Source of the DNA: Allorhizobium paknamense
Lineage (GTDB): Bacteria; Pseudomonadota; Alphaproteobacteria; Rhizobiales; Rhizobiaceae
Direction of reading: 5' to 3'
DNA length: 64,000 bases
NCBI RefSeq assembly: GCF_030815125.1
Contig: NZ_JAUSWH010000004.1
Coordinates: 1 to 64,000, forward strand
Each line of letters begins with the position of its first letter. Position 1 is the first letter of the stretch. Shown piece after piece: positions 1 through 7,659 of this stretch. The translations under genes were made by a program, and so were the position numbers. The notes beneath the pieces are model-generated. The model made no database searches. It was not told where the DNA came from and was given only the letters and a program-made list of their open reading frames with translations.

Positions 1-93
1 AGCCATGAGGTCCGACAAGACAGACACATCCTATGCCGCTATAATCAATCTATGTGCCGCACTCATCAACTCAAAATGAATGTCCACACGCCC

Positions 94-200
94 TAAAGCA
101 TGTCGCGCAAAAGTGTGCAGCGGTTTTGCGATAACGACATGCGTTAAAACAAGAATGTAAAGCACATTGCATGAGGCTGATAAGCCGCAACGTGCTTTAG
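94..200 (+). repeat. RIME-like intergenic element, copy 1 (~107 bp)
   Basis: Nearly the same ~107-bp sequence recurs at 51151-51256 (same orientation) and 62657-62764 (inverted). It has an inner inverted pair (GCATGTCG ... CGACATGC) around a GCGGTTTTGCG core, then a second pair (AAAGCAC.TTGC ... GC.ACGTGCTTT). This two-hairpin layout resembles the Rhizobium-specific intergenic mosaic elements. The rest of bases 1-311 holds no supported gene; the promoter of the EF-hand gene should lie between this element and base 300. Confidence 0.8.
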
Positions 201-311
201 GCAAAATAGTTATCTTACAAAATTGTAATGGCACCTTACCGAACCTTAAGTGGTGCACGCCGCGGTCTCCGTCTACGTTTGCCAGTGTCAAACGACACAG
301 AAGGAGACACC

Positions 312-1118
312 ATGACACCCCGGAAGACGACGATATCCGCCCTGGCGGCCGTGCTGCTGGTCAGCACCTCCCTCGGTGCCGCGATGGCGCAGGAAGGTAA
401 GGGGAAAGATCGCCCGCCGGAACCGCCGGGCCCGGCTGCATGCGGCCCCCGCCCGATGATAATGCGTGGCCCTGGCGCGCTGTTCATCTATGCGCTGCAG
501 CAGTTTGACACGAACAAGGACGGCAAGATTTCCAAGGAAGAGGCAAAGGCCGCCGAGGACAAGCTGTTTGCCGCCATCGACGAGAACAAGGATGGCGTGC
601 TGACGCCGGGTGAATTGCGCAAGTTCCATGAGGCCCGTATGGAGGCGATGAAGGCCGATATGCCGCCGCCCGTGCCGCCGAAGCCCGAAGATGGCAAGGC
701 TCCACCGCCCCCGCCGAAGGGCGGACCGGATGCAGCCCCGGATGCAGCAATGGGTCCCATGGATGACGATATGGGACCGATGGATGGTTGCGGCCCGATG
801 ATGGGAGCGGACCATAAGGGTCCCGGGAGAGAAGGTCCTGGTAGAGAAGGTCCCGGCAGAGAGCGTCCTGGCCCGGAAGGCGATCGCGCCGACTTCCGTC
901 CCGGCCCGCATCATGGCCCCCATCACGGCATGATGGGGATGATGGGTCCGATGTGGCTGATCCGCCAGCTGGATACCGATGAAAACGGCCAGATCAGCAA
1001 GGCGGAAGCCGATGCCGGTCTCGACAAGCTGTTCGACCGGCTGGACACCAACAAGGATGGCTTCATCTCCGCCGACGACTTCCCGGCTGGACCGCCGCTC
1101 ATTCCGGCGGGCAAATAA
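312..1118 (+). CDS. Secreted EF-hand calcium-binding protein
   Basis: The 268-aa protein starts at the ATG preceded by AAGGAG; a longer frame begins at 228 but lacks a ribosome site. Residues 1-26 form a Sec signal peptide ending AMA-Q. Four EF-hand loops are visible: D66-E77 (DTNKDGKISKEE), D90-E101, D221-E232 and D245-D256, arranged as two pairs. A linker of about 110 residues rich in Pro, Met, Gly and His separates the pairs, including a GPGRE tandem repeat near 170-185 and GPHHGPHHG near 198-206. The protein is probably a periplasmic or secreted Ca2+ binder. The His/Met-rich linker could bind other metals, which is inference. It has no operon partner; metZ converges from the other side. 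Confidence 0.85.
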   Translation: MTPRKTTISALAAVLLVSTSLGAAMAQEGKGKDRPPEPPGPAACGPRPMIMRGPGALFIYALQQFDTNKDGKISKEEAKAAEDKLFAAIDENKDGVLTPGELRKFHEARMEAMKADMPPPVPPKPEDGKAPPPPPKGGPDAAPDAAMGPMDDDMGPMDGCGPMMGADHKGPGREGPGREGPGRERPGPEGDRADFRPGPHHGPHHGMMGMMGPMWLIRQLDTDENGQISKAEADAGLDKLFDRLDTNKDGFISADDFPAGPPLIPAGK

Positions 1119-1142
1119 TCCCGAGAACGGCAAAATGTGAAA

Positions 1143-1172
1143 AAGGCCCGCGATCCCATGATCGCGGGCCTT
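1143..1172. terminator. Bidirectional terminator between EF-hand gene and metZ
   Basis: A perfect 13-bp inverted repeat (AAGGCCCGCGATC / GATCGCGGGCCTT) has a 4-nt loop. An A-run on the left gives a U-tract on the minus strand, so it ends metZ transcripts well and probably those of the convergent EF-hand gene too. Confidence 0.85.
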
Positions 1173-1179
1173 GTCAGAA

Positions 1180-2361
1180 TTACGCGACCGACTTCAGCGC
1201 CTGATCCAGATCCTCCAGCAGATCGTCGGTATCCTCTATCCCGCAGGAAAGACGCAGCGTGCCGCCGGTAATGCCAGCCTCGAGGCGGGCATCTTCGGCC
1301 AGGTTCTTGTGGGTCGTCGTGGCCGGATGGGTAATCAGGCTCTTGGCATCGCCGAGATTGTTGGAGATGCGGATGATCTCCAGCGCATTCTGCAGGGCGA
1401 AGGCCGCCGGCTTGCCGCCCTTGAGCTCGAAGCAGACCAGCGTCGAACCGCCCTTCATCTGCTTGGCGATGATATCGGCCTGCGGATGGTCCTTGCGGCC
1501 CGGATAGATGACCTTGCCCACCTTCGGATGTTCGGCCAGAAAATCGGCGATGCGACCGGCATTTTCCGTCTGCTGGCGCACGCGCAGCGGCAAGGTTTCC
1601 ACGCCCTTCAGCAGCGTCCAGGCATTGAAAGGCGACATGGCCGGGCCGGTGTGGCGGAAATAGTCATGCAGGTTCTCGTCGATCCATTCCTTCGACGACA
1701 GCACGATGCCGCCCAGGCAACGGCCCTGGCCATCGATATGCTTGGTGGCGGAATAGACAACGACATGCGCCCCGAGCGACAGCGGGTTCTGGAAGAGCGG
1801 CGTCGCGAAGACGTTATCGACCACGACCTTGGCGCCCACCTGATTGGCGAGTGCGGCAACACCGGCAATGTCCACCACTTCAAGCGTCGGGTTGGTCGGG
1901 CTTTCCAGGAAGAACACCTTGGTGTTCGGGCGGATTGCCGCTTCCCAGTTCTTCAGGTCGCGGCCATCGACCAGCGTGCATTCCACGCCATATTTCGGGG
2001 CCAGCGTTTCCACCACCCAGCGGCAGGAACCGAAGAGCGCACGCGCCGCAACGATATGATCGCCCGCCTTGACCTGGCACAGCACGGCTGCGGCCACCGC
2101 CGCCATGCCGGAGGCCATGGCGCGGGCATCTTCAGCGCCTTCCAGCAGGCACATGCGCTTTTCGAACATGTCATTGGTGGGGCTGCCGTAACGGGCATAG
2201 ATATAGCCGTCGGTCTCGCCCTTGAAGCGCGCCTCGGCGGATTCGGAACTGTCGTAAACGAACCCTTGCGTCAGGAAAATTGCTTCGGAAGTTTCGCCAT
2301 AGGGCGAACGCAGCGTGCCGCCATGTACAAGCTTGGTGGCCGGGCGCCAGGTCTTGCTCAT
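1180..2361 (-). CDS. metZ: O-succinylhomoserine sulfhydrylase
   Basis: This 393-aa PLP enzyme of the Cys/Met metabolism family converts O-succinylhomoserine and sulfide to homocysteine (direct sulfhydrylation). The family pattern is clear: LVHGGTLRSPYGETSEAIF at the N-terminus, RYGSPTN, DNVFATP, and the PLP-lysine region YSATKHIDGQGRCLGG. The length is normal. It is encoded alone, with its own 5' leader carrying a SAM-II riboswitch and terminator (2385-2480), so it should be repressed when S-adenosylmethionine is plentiful. A related gamma-synthase or lyase activity cannot be excluded from sequence, but MetZ is the usual rhizobial gene under this riboswitch. Confidence 0.93.
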   Translation of the reverse strand: MSKTWRPATKLVHGGTLRSPYGETSEAIFLTQGFVYDSSESAEARFKGETDGYIYARYGSPTNDMFEKRMCLLEGAEDARAMASGMAAVAAAVLCQVKAGDHIVAARALFGSCRWVVETLAPKYGVECTLVDGRDLKNWEAAIRPNTKVFFLESPTNPTLEVVDIAGVAALANQVGAKVVVDNVFATPLFQNPLSLGAHVVVYSATKHIDGQGRCLGGIVLSSKEWIDENLHDYFRHTGPAMSPFNAWTLLKGVETLPLRVRQQTENAGRIADFLAEHPKVGKVIYPGRKDHPQADIIAKQMKGGSTLVCFELKGGKPAAFALQNALEIIRISNNLGDAKSLITHPATTTHKNLAEDARLEAGITGGTLRLSCGIEDTDDLLEDLDQALKSVA

Positions 2362-2384
2362 CGTGTCTCAAGCCTTCTCAAACA

Positions 2385-2412
2385 AAAACCGGTCGCGAAA
2401 CGGACCGGTTTT
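2385..2412 (-). terminator. Riboswitch-linked intrinsic terminator in metZ leader
   Basis: On the minus strand AAAACCGGTC pairs with GACCGGTTTT across an 8-nt loop and is followed by more T. It lies between the SAM-II aptamer and the metZ start. The 3' end of the aptamer (AGACCGGG) could compete for its left arm, which suggests transcription attenuation. Confidence 0.75.
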
Positions 2413-2419
2413 GAGAAAA

Positions 2420-2480
2420 CCCGGTCTATTTAGCCAGTTGTTTAACGTGGCTGCAAGCCGACCGGCCAAATCACCACGGG
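2420..2480 (-). promoter_or_regulatory. SAM-II (metA-type) riboswitch
   Basis: On the minus strand the leader contains the diagnostic SAM-II core: GTGGTGATTTGGCCGG, then CGGCTTGCAGCCACGTTAAA, then a CAACTGGCTAAATAGACCGG tail. SAM-II is the small H-type pseudoknot aptamer of alphaproteobacterial methionine genes. Here it lies about 60 nt before the metZ start with a terminator hairpin in between. Confidence 0.92.
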
Positions 2481-2567
2481 ATAACTTGCCATACGCCCAT
2501 CACGCCCTTGCGTCAATTGTCCGGTTTTGATTTTGTTCGGCGATTATAAACAGGATCGGCAACACCC

Positions 2568-3656
2568 ATGACGGGCATTCTGGCAGATCGCGCAATCGGC
2601 GAACTTTTCGGGCAGGAACGGCTGAAGGCCGAGGCCATGCTGGATCATGACCAGATCCAGCCGGCAAGCCTCGACCTGCGTCTTGGCTCCAAGGCGCTTC
2701 GCGTGCGCGCCAGCTTCATGCCGGGCAAAAACAGCCGCGTAGCTGACAAGCTGGAACGGCTGACGCTGCACGAAATCGACCTCAGCCAGGGCGCCGTGCT
2801 GGAAACCGGCTGCGTCTACATCGTGCCGCTGATGGAAAGCCTGGACCTGCCGGATGGCCTTTCGGCCTCCACCAATCCGAAGAGCTCCACGGGCCGCCTC
2901 GACATCTTCACCCGGGTGATGGTGGATTACGCCCAGGAATTCGACAAGATCCCGGCGGGCTACAAGGGGCCGCTTTACCTGGAAATCAGCCCGCGCACCT
3001 TTCCGATCATCGTGCGGCGCGGCTCGCGCCTGTCACAGATCCGCTTCCGCGACGGCCAGGCGCTGTTGAGTGACGCCGAAATGCTGGCCCTGCACGAGGC
3101 CGAAACGCTGGTGGCCAGCGAAACGCCGAATATTTCCGGCAGCGGCATCGCACTCTCCATCGACCTCAAGGGCACCGGGCCGGAGGGATTGGTCGGCTAT
3201 CGCGGCAAGCATCACACCTCGGTCATCGATGTGGATCGCAAGGCCGCCCATGACCTTCTGGATTTCTGGGAACCGCTCTACAGCCGTGGCCGCAACGAAC
3301 TCATCCTCGATCCGGACGAATTCTACATTCTCGTCTCGCGCGAGGCCGTGCATGTGCCGCCGCTCTATGCGGCGGAAATGACGCCCTATGATACGCTGGT
3401 GGGAGAGTTTCGCGTGCATTATGCAGGCTTCTTCGACCCCGGCTTCGGCCACGCCGCCGCCGGTGGCAGCGGCAGCCGCGCCGTGCTGGAGGTGCGCAGC
3501 CATGAAGTGCCCTATATTCTGGAGCACGGGCAGATCATCGGACGGCTGGTCTATGAGCGGATGACGGAGCGCCCCCAGGCGCTCTACGGCAGCGGCGTCG
3601 GCTCGAATTACCAGGCGCAGGGCCTGAAATTGTCCAAGCATTTCCGCCTGCCGTAA
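2568..3656 (+). CDS. dcd: dCTP deaminase, long two-domain form
   Basis: Deaminates dCTP to dUTP for dTMP synthesis. At 362 aa it is about twice the length of the enterobacterial enzyme and matches the alphaproteobacterial form with tandem dUTPase-like folds. The first half has QPASLDLRLGS, STNPKSSTGRLDIFTRV and GPLYLEISPRTFPI. The second half repeats the pattern (ILDPDEFYILVSREAVHVPP, HYAGFFDPGFGHA, LEVRSHEVPYILEHGQIIGRLVYERM). The ATG at 2568 is the first of the frame; the site before it is weak (AGGA about 12 nt upstream). It is divergent from metZ and followed by tRNA-Gly. Confidence 0.93.
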   Translation: MTGILADRAIGELFGQERLKAEAMLDHDQIQPASLDLRLGSKALRVRASFMPGKNSRVADKLERLTLHEIDLSQGAVLETGCVYIVPLMESLDLPDGLSASTNPKSSTGRLDIFTRVMVDYAQEFDKIPAGYKGPLYLEISPRTFPIIVRRGSRLSQIRFRDGQALLSDAEMLALHEAETLVASETPNISGSGIALSIDLKGTGPEGLVGYRGKHHTSVIDVDRKAAHDLLDFWEPLYSRGRNELILDPDEFYILVSREAVHVPPLYAAEMTPYDTLVGEFRVHYAGFFDPGFGHAAAGGSGSRAVLEVRSHEVPYILEHGQIIGRLVYERMTERPQALYGSGVGSNYQAQGLKLSKHFRLP

Positions 3657-3723
3657 GGAGACATGGCGCGCTTCTGCGGCTTGACATTGGCGCTCAAGTG
3701 TAGGAACTGTGCGGGCATCGGTC

Positions 3724-3797
3724 GCGGGTGTAGCTCAATGGTAGAGCAGCAGCTTCCCAAGCTGAATACGAGGGTTCGATTCCCTTCACCCGCTCCA
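3724..3797 (+). tRNA. tRNA-Gly (anticodon CCC)
   Basis: A 74-nt cloverleaf with encoded CCA. The acceptor stem is GCGGGTG/CACCCGC, the D-arm AGCTCAATGGTAGAGC, the anticodon loop reads TTCCCAA, and the T-arm is GAGGGTTCGATTCCCTT. It is nearly the same as the E. coli tRNA-Gly(CCC). Confidence 0.96.
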
Positions 3798-3804
3798 GCT
3801 TTCC

Positions 3805-4683
3805 TCACATCATATCCGGCGCCTTGCCGATGATGCGGTCGTCGATCTCGCCGAGCACCTTCTTGTCCTTGCCGTCATAATCCAGATGATGCAGCATATG
3901 GCGGATGGTGTTGAGGCGGGCGCGGCGTTTGTCGTTGGCTTTCACCACCATCCATGGCGCGTGCTTGCCATGGGTCTTGTCGAGCATCCGGTCGCGCTTG
4001 TCGGTGTAGTCATCCCATTTGGTCAGGGCCGCGATGTCCATGGGCGAAAGTTTCCAGACCTTCAGCGGATCGTGACGGCGATCGTGGAAGCGCTTGATCT
4101 GCATTTCGCGGCCGATATCCAGCCAGAATTTGAAGAAATGGATGCCGTCCTGATCGATCATTTTCTCGAAATGCGGCACTTGATCCATGAACAGCCGGTA
4201 TTCATCCTTGGTGCAAAAGCCCATGACTGGTTCCACCACGGCCCGGTTATACCAGGAGCGGTCAAAGAGCACGAACTCGCCGCCGCTTGGGAAATGCGAG
4301 GCATAGCGCTGGAAATACCATTGGCTGCGCTCGGTCTCAGTGGGCTTGCCGAGAGCCACGCTGCGGGCCGAACGCGGGTTCATATAGGAAAGAATGGCGC
4401 TGATACTGCCGCCCTTGCCCGCCGCATCGCGGCCTTCGAACAGCGCCATGACGCGGCGTTTCGTCGCCTGCAGCCAGAACTGCACCTTGACCAGTTCGAT
4501 CTGCAGTTTCTTCAACTCCTTGGCATAATCCTCCTCATCCAGCTTTTCCTTGTAGGGGTGGCCGCCGGATTTCAGCGCCTCCTCCTCCACCCAGTCCGGC
4601 AAAACCGGATCGTCGATATCGAAAAGCCGCGTCTTGCCGCCGATCTCAAGCTCGACCGTGCGGCTGCCCTTCATGCTATCCAT
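3805..4683 (-). CDS. ppk2: Polyphosphate kinase 2 family protein
   Basis: A 292-aa PPK2 (class I length) that transfers phosphate between polyphosphate and nucleoside diphosphates. It has the Walker [11 protein letters not shown] near residue 85, the lid-region arginine in [16 protein letters not shown], and the Walker [10 protein letters not shown]. The C-terminal [16 protein letters not shown] is also typical. The start has a GGGAGAAG site upstream. It lies between tRNA-Gly and phoR, next to the phosphate regulon, so control by PhoB is plausible, but no convincing Pho box is visible upstream. Nucleotide preference (ADP or GDP) cannot be read from the sequence. Confidence 0.93.
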   Translation of the reverse strand: MDSMKGSRTVELEIGGKTRLFDIDDPVLPDWVEEEALKSGGHPYKEKLDEEDYAKELKKLQIELVKVQFWLQATKRRVMALFEGRDAAGKGGSISAILSYMNPRSARSVALGKPTETERSQWYFQRYASHFPSGGEFVLFDRSWYNRAVVEPVMGFCTKDEYRLFMDQVPHFEKMIDQDGIHFFKFWLDIGREMQIKRFHDRRHDPLKVWKLSPMDIAALTKWDDYTDKRDRMLDKTHGKHAPWMVVKANDKRRARLNTIRHMLHHLDYDGKDKKVLGEIDDRIIGKAPDMM

Positions 4684-4781
4684 GCGCTTCTCCCGAGCTA
4701 AACCTGTCAGTTAAATGCGACAGGGTTCCAAAAGCTCCCCCTGACCGCCGCAAAGCCTGTAAATTCCTGTCATGCAAAAGA

Positions 4782-4951
4782 GCTAGTGGTTTGATTGTGA
4801 CATTTGCTAGCCTGTGCAGCACCCTCGAGAGCAAATGTCACAATCATGAAAACCACTAGCAACCTTATGATCCTAGTGGAATTTTCGAATTTGACATTTG
4901 ATCCTCGAGATCACCGCAAATGGGTATCAAATGTCAAATTCATTCCACTAG
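4782..4951. repeat. Twin long hairpins (CTAGTGG family) upstream of phoR
   Basis: Two tandem imperfect palindromes share the arm motif CTAGTGG...TGACATTTG and a loop containing CTCGAGA. Hairpin 1 has arms 4782-4808 and 4830-4860; hairpin 2 has arms 4873-4902 and 4926-4951. The second is directly followed by the common rhizobial string AGAGCATTTCCTGAAAACGTG. The 330-bp gap between ppk2 and phoR (4684-5013) is otherwise free of genes. Confidence 0.8.
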
Positions 4952-5013
4952 AGCATTTCCTGAAAACGTGTAACACGATTTCTGCGCGATGCCGTTATAC
5001 CGAGAGGCCTGCC

Positions 5014-6267
5014 TTGACGCCGTTTTTTCCCTCCTGGGCCGTTCTGCGCCAGCGCCTTGGCGAACGCCGCGATCTGGCCTTTCTGGCAGGCTTTCTGTCC
5101 GTCGCATCGGTTGAGGCCGGTGCGCATTGGCTGTTTGCCGTGGGCGCTTTTTTTCTCGCGATGGCGTTTCTCTGCCTGCGCGGCAGTTCGCAGCAGCGCG
5201 CCGAGCAGGCCGCCGCCAAAGCCGAGGCCGGGCCTCAGAAGGAGGCGCCGCGCCTCAGTGAAGCCAGCGCCATCGCCGTTTTCGAAGCGCTGGACCTGCC
5301 TGCCTTGATGATGGATGCGGATGGAACGGTTCTGTTCCAGAATGTTGCCGCCAATCGGGATTTCGGTATGCTGGAGGCGGGCCTGCATGTTTCGGCAAAA
5401 TGGCGCTCCCCGAGCATTCTCGACATGATGCGCGAAACGGTGCGCAGCGGCAGGCCCAACCAGGTGGAACATTCGGAATTCCTGCCCTCGGAGCGGGTCT
5501 TCATGGTGCGTATCGCGCCGCTGGCCTTGCCGGAAAGGGCAAAGCCGCTTTACGTCATGACCTTCCGGGATATTTCAGAGCTTCGGCGCATCGACCGCAT
5601 GCGCTCGGATTTCGTGGCCAATGCCAGCCATGAATTGCGCACGCCGCTGGCTTCGCTGCGCGGCTTCATCGAAACGCTGCTGGGACCGGCCCGCAACGAC
5701 ACCAAAGCCCAGGAGCGCTTCCTGCAGATCATGCTGGAGCAGGCAAACCGCATGAGCCGGCTGGTGGATGACCTTCTCTCCCTCTCCCGGCTGGAGTTGA
5801 AGGCGCATCTGGCCCCGGCGCAAACGGTGGAACTCGCCCCCGTGCTGACCCATGTGCGCGACTCGCTTGCACCGCTTGCCGCGGAACTGGAGGTGGATGT
5901 GCGCCTGCACCTGCCGGATGACGGCGTGGAGGTGGTGGGCGACCGCGATGAACTCATCCAGGTCTTCGAAAACCTGATCGAAAACGCCTGCAAATACGGC
6001 CAGGAGGGCAAGGTGGTGGACGTGGCACTGCGCAAGCTGGACAATGGTGCGGAGGTCTCCGTCATCGACAAGGGTCCGGGCATCGCGCCGGAGCATGTCC
6101 CACGGCTGACAGAACGCTTCTACCGCGTCAGCGTCGCCGATAGCCGCTCCAAGAAAGGCACGGGCCTTGGCCTTGCCATTGTCAAACATATCCTCACCCG
6201 CCACCGGGCCAGGCTCATCGTCCGCTCGGACCTTGGCCAGGGCACGGAATTTACCGTGCGTTTCTGA
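5014..6267 (+). CDS. phoR: Phosphate regulon sensor histidine kinase PhoR
   Basis: Membrane kinase partner of PhoB. I choose the TTG at 5014 (417 aa): GAGAGG lies six bases before it, while the frame upstream to 4804 runs through palindromic repeats. Order: one long hydrophobic region (about residues 20-55), a PAS domain (LDLPALMMDADGTVLFQN), HisKA with the phospho-acceptor in FVANASHELRTPLASLRGF, then HATPase with the N-box ENLIENACKYG and G-boxes DKGPGIAP and GTGLGLAIVKHIL. It is first in the locus, followed by pstS after a gap with a Pho box. Confidence 0.92.
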   Translation: MTPFFPSWAVLRQRLGERRDLAFLAGFLSVASVEAGAHWLFAVGAFFLAMAFLCLRGSSQQRAEQAAAKAEAGPQKEAPRLSEASAIAVFEALDLPALMMDADGTVLFQNVAANRDFGMLEAGLHVSAKWRSPSILDMMRETVRSGRPNQVEHSEFLPSERVFMVRIAPLALPERAKPLYVMTFRDISELRRIDRMRSDFVANASHELRTPLASLRGFIETLLGPARNDTKAQERFLQIMLEQANRMSRLVDDLLSLSRLELKAHLAPAQTVELAPVLTHVRDSLAPLAAELEVDVRLHLPDDGVEVVGDRDELIQVFENLIENACKYGQEGKVVDVALRKLDNGAEVSVIDKGPGIAPEHVPRLTERFYRVSVADSRSKKGTGLGLAIVKHILTRHRARLIVRSDLGQGTEFTVRF

Positions 6268-6328
6268 CACAAAACACTGGTCAATGACATGAAATCCAAT
6301 AAAAATCTTTTATAATCAATATTTTGAA

Positions 6329-6346
6329 CTGTCATAAATGTTTCAT
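6329..6346 (+). promoter_or_regulatory. PhoB binding site (Pho box) before pstS
   Basis: CTGTCAT-AAAT-GTTTCAT is two 7-bp direct repeats with a 4-bp AT spacer, the rhizobial Pho-box arrangement. It lies about 115 bp before the pstS start. The first half is a perfect match and the second has two changes. Confidence 0.8.
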
Positions 6347-6461
6347 GCAAACGACATAAAAGCAGAAGCTGTGAGGGGCTAAGAAGAGGCCGCCGGAGCC
6401 CGGCGATTGCAGACCGGACGGGACTGCAATTCCACGCAAGCTCAATTCTCGGGAGAGATGA

Positions 6462-7490
6462 ATGTCCATGCTGAAACTGTCCGTAGCGGCCCTGGTCGCC
6501 TCCGTCGCCTTTGCTGGCGCCGCCGCTGCCCGCGATCAGGTACAGATCGCCGGTTCTTCCACCGTGCTGCCCTATGCCAAGATCGTCGCTGAAACCTTTG
6601 GCGAAACCTATACCCAGTTCAAGACCCCGGTGGTCGAATCCGGCGGCACGGGCGCTGGCCTCAAGGAATTCTGCAAGGGCGTCGGCCCCGACACCATCGA
6701 TATCGCCAATGCCTCGCGCCCGATCAACAAGTCCGAAGCCGAAGCCTGCCAGGCCGCCGGTGTGACGGATGTCCAGGAAGTGAAGTTCGGCTATGACGGC
6801 ATCGTCTTCGCCGTCGATAGCTCCAACAAGGATCTGGCCCTGGTTCCGTCCGATCTCTACAAGGCGCTCGCCGCTGAAGTCGTAGTGGATGGCAAGCTGG
6901 TCGCCAACCCCTACAAGAAGTGGTCCGAGGTCAACAAGGACCTGCCGGATACCGAAATCATGGCCTTCATTCCGGGTGAAAAGCACGGCACCCGCGAAGT
7001 GTTCGAAACCAAGGTTCTCGAGCAGGGCTGCAAGGACACCAAGGCGGTAGACGCCATCAAGGCCGCCGTCAGCGACGAGAAGGCCGCCGCCAAGAAGTGC
7101 ATCGCCGTGCGCAAGGATGGCAAGGCCGTGGACATCGACGGCGATTACACCGAAACGCTCGCCCGCATCGCCGCCAACAAGACCGCACTAGGCGTGTTCG
7201 GCCTCTCTTTCTACGAAAACAACGCCGACAAGCTGAAGGTTGCCACCATTTCCGGCGTCAAGCCTTCGGTCGAAACCGTGGCCACCGGCAAGTATCCGGT
7301 TTCGCGCCCGCTGTTCTTCTACGTCAAGAAGGCGCATCTCGGCTCCGTGCCGGGCATGAAGGAATATGTGGACTTCTTCCTCTCCGAGCAGATGATCGGC
7401 CCGGATGGTCCGCTGGCTAATTACGGCCTGGTTCCCGCTCCGGACAAGGAGCGTGAAGAATTCCGCAGCAAATTTGCCGCCGGCAAGTAA
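6462..7490 (+). CDS. pstS: Phosphate ABC transporter, periplasmic phosphate-binding protein
   Basis: A 342-aa solute-binding protein of the PstS family. It has a signal peptide (MSMLKLSVAALVASVAFAGAAAA) and the phosphate-site motifs GSSTVLPYAK, ESGGTGAG, NASRPI and the GTRE loop (PGEKHGTREVF). The start ATG follows GGGAGAG. It is the first pst gene and carries the Pho box upstream. A terminator-like hairpin follows its stop, so the binding protein can be made in excess over the membrane components. Confidence 0.96.
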   Translation: MSMLKLSVAALVASVAFAGAAAARDQVQIAGSSTVLPYAKIVAETFGETYTQFKTPVVESGGTGAGLKEFCKGVGPDTIDIANASRPINKSEAEACQAAGVTDVQEVKFGYDGIVFAVDSSNKDLALVPSDLYKALAAEVVVDGKLVANPYKKWSEVNKDLPDTEIMAFIPGEKHGTREVFETKVLEQGCKDTKAVDAIKAAVSDEKAAAKKCIAVRKDGKAVDIDGDYTETLARIAANKTALGVFGLSFYENNADKLKVATISGVKPSVETVATGKYPVSRPLFFYVKKAHLGSVPGMKEYVDFFLSEQMIGPDGPLANYGLVPAPDKEREEFRSKFAAGK

Positions 7491-7498
7491 GACGACAT

Positions 7499-7529
7499 CC
7501 GGCGCGGGCCACCCCGCGCCGGTTTTTTT
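7499..7529 (+). terminator. Intercistronic terminator between pstS and pstC
   Basis: A perfect 10-bp stem CCGGCGCGGG / CCCGCGCCGG with a 4-nt loop is followed by TTTTTTT. In this operon it likely acts as a partial terminator or RNA stabiliser that favours pstS. Confidence 0.88.
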
Positions 7530-7659
7530 AGTTTTGCAAGCGTCGGACGGAAGCTGACAGACACTGAGTGTCTGCACGCGACGCAAAGACAGGGGTTTCC
7601 GGCCGTTCAGCCATTTCCGGCATATCGAATGGCTCCTGACGGTTTTGGCGGGGAATTGG

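Noticed and set aside
288..1133. Long open frame antisense to the EF-hand gene
   Set aside because: His/Arg-rich shadow frame created by high GC; no family resemblance, while the plus strand has a signal peptide and EF-hands.
4706..4775. Pho boxes between ppk2 and phoR (CTGTCAGTTAAATGCGAC and CTGTAAATTCCTGTCAT)
   Set aside because: In each only one half matches; spacing or second half is off, so neither is supported as a PhoB site.
4804..5013. Longer N-terminus for PhoR
   Set aside because: The frame there reads through two palindromic hairpins and is unlike PhoR; TTG at 5014 has a good ribosome site.
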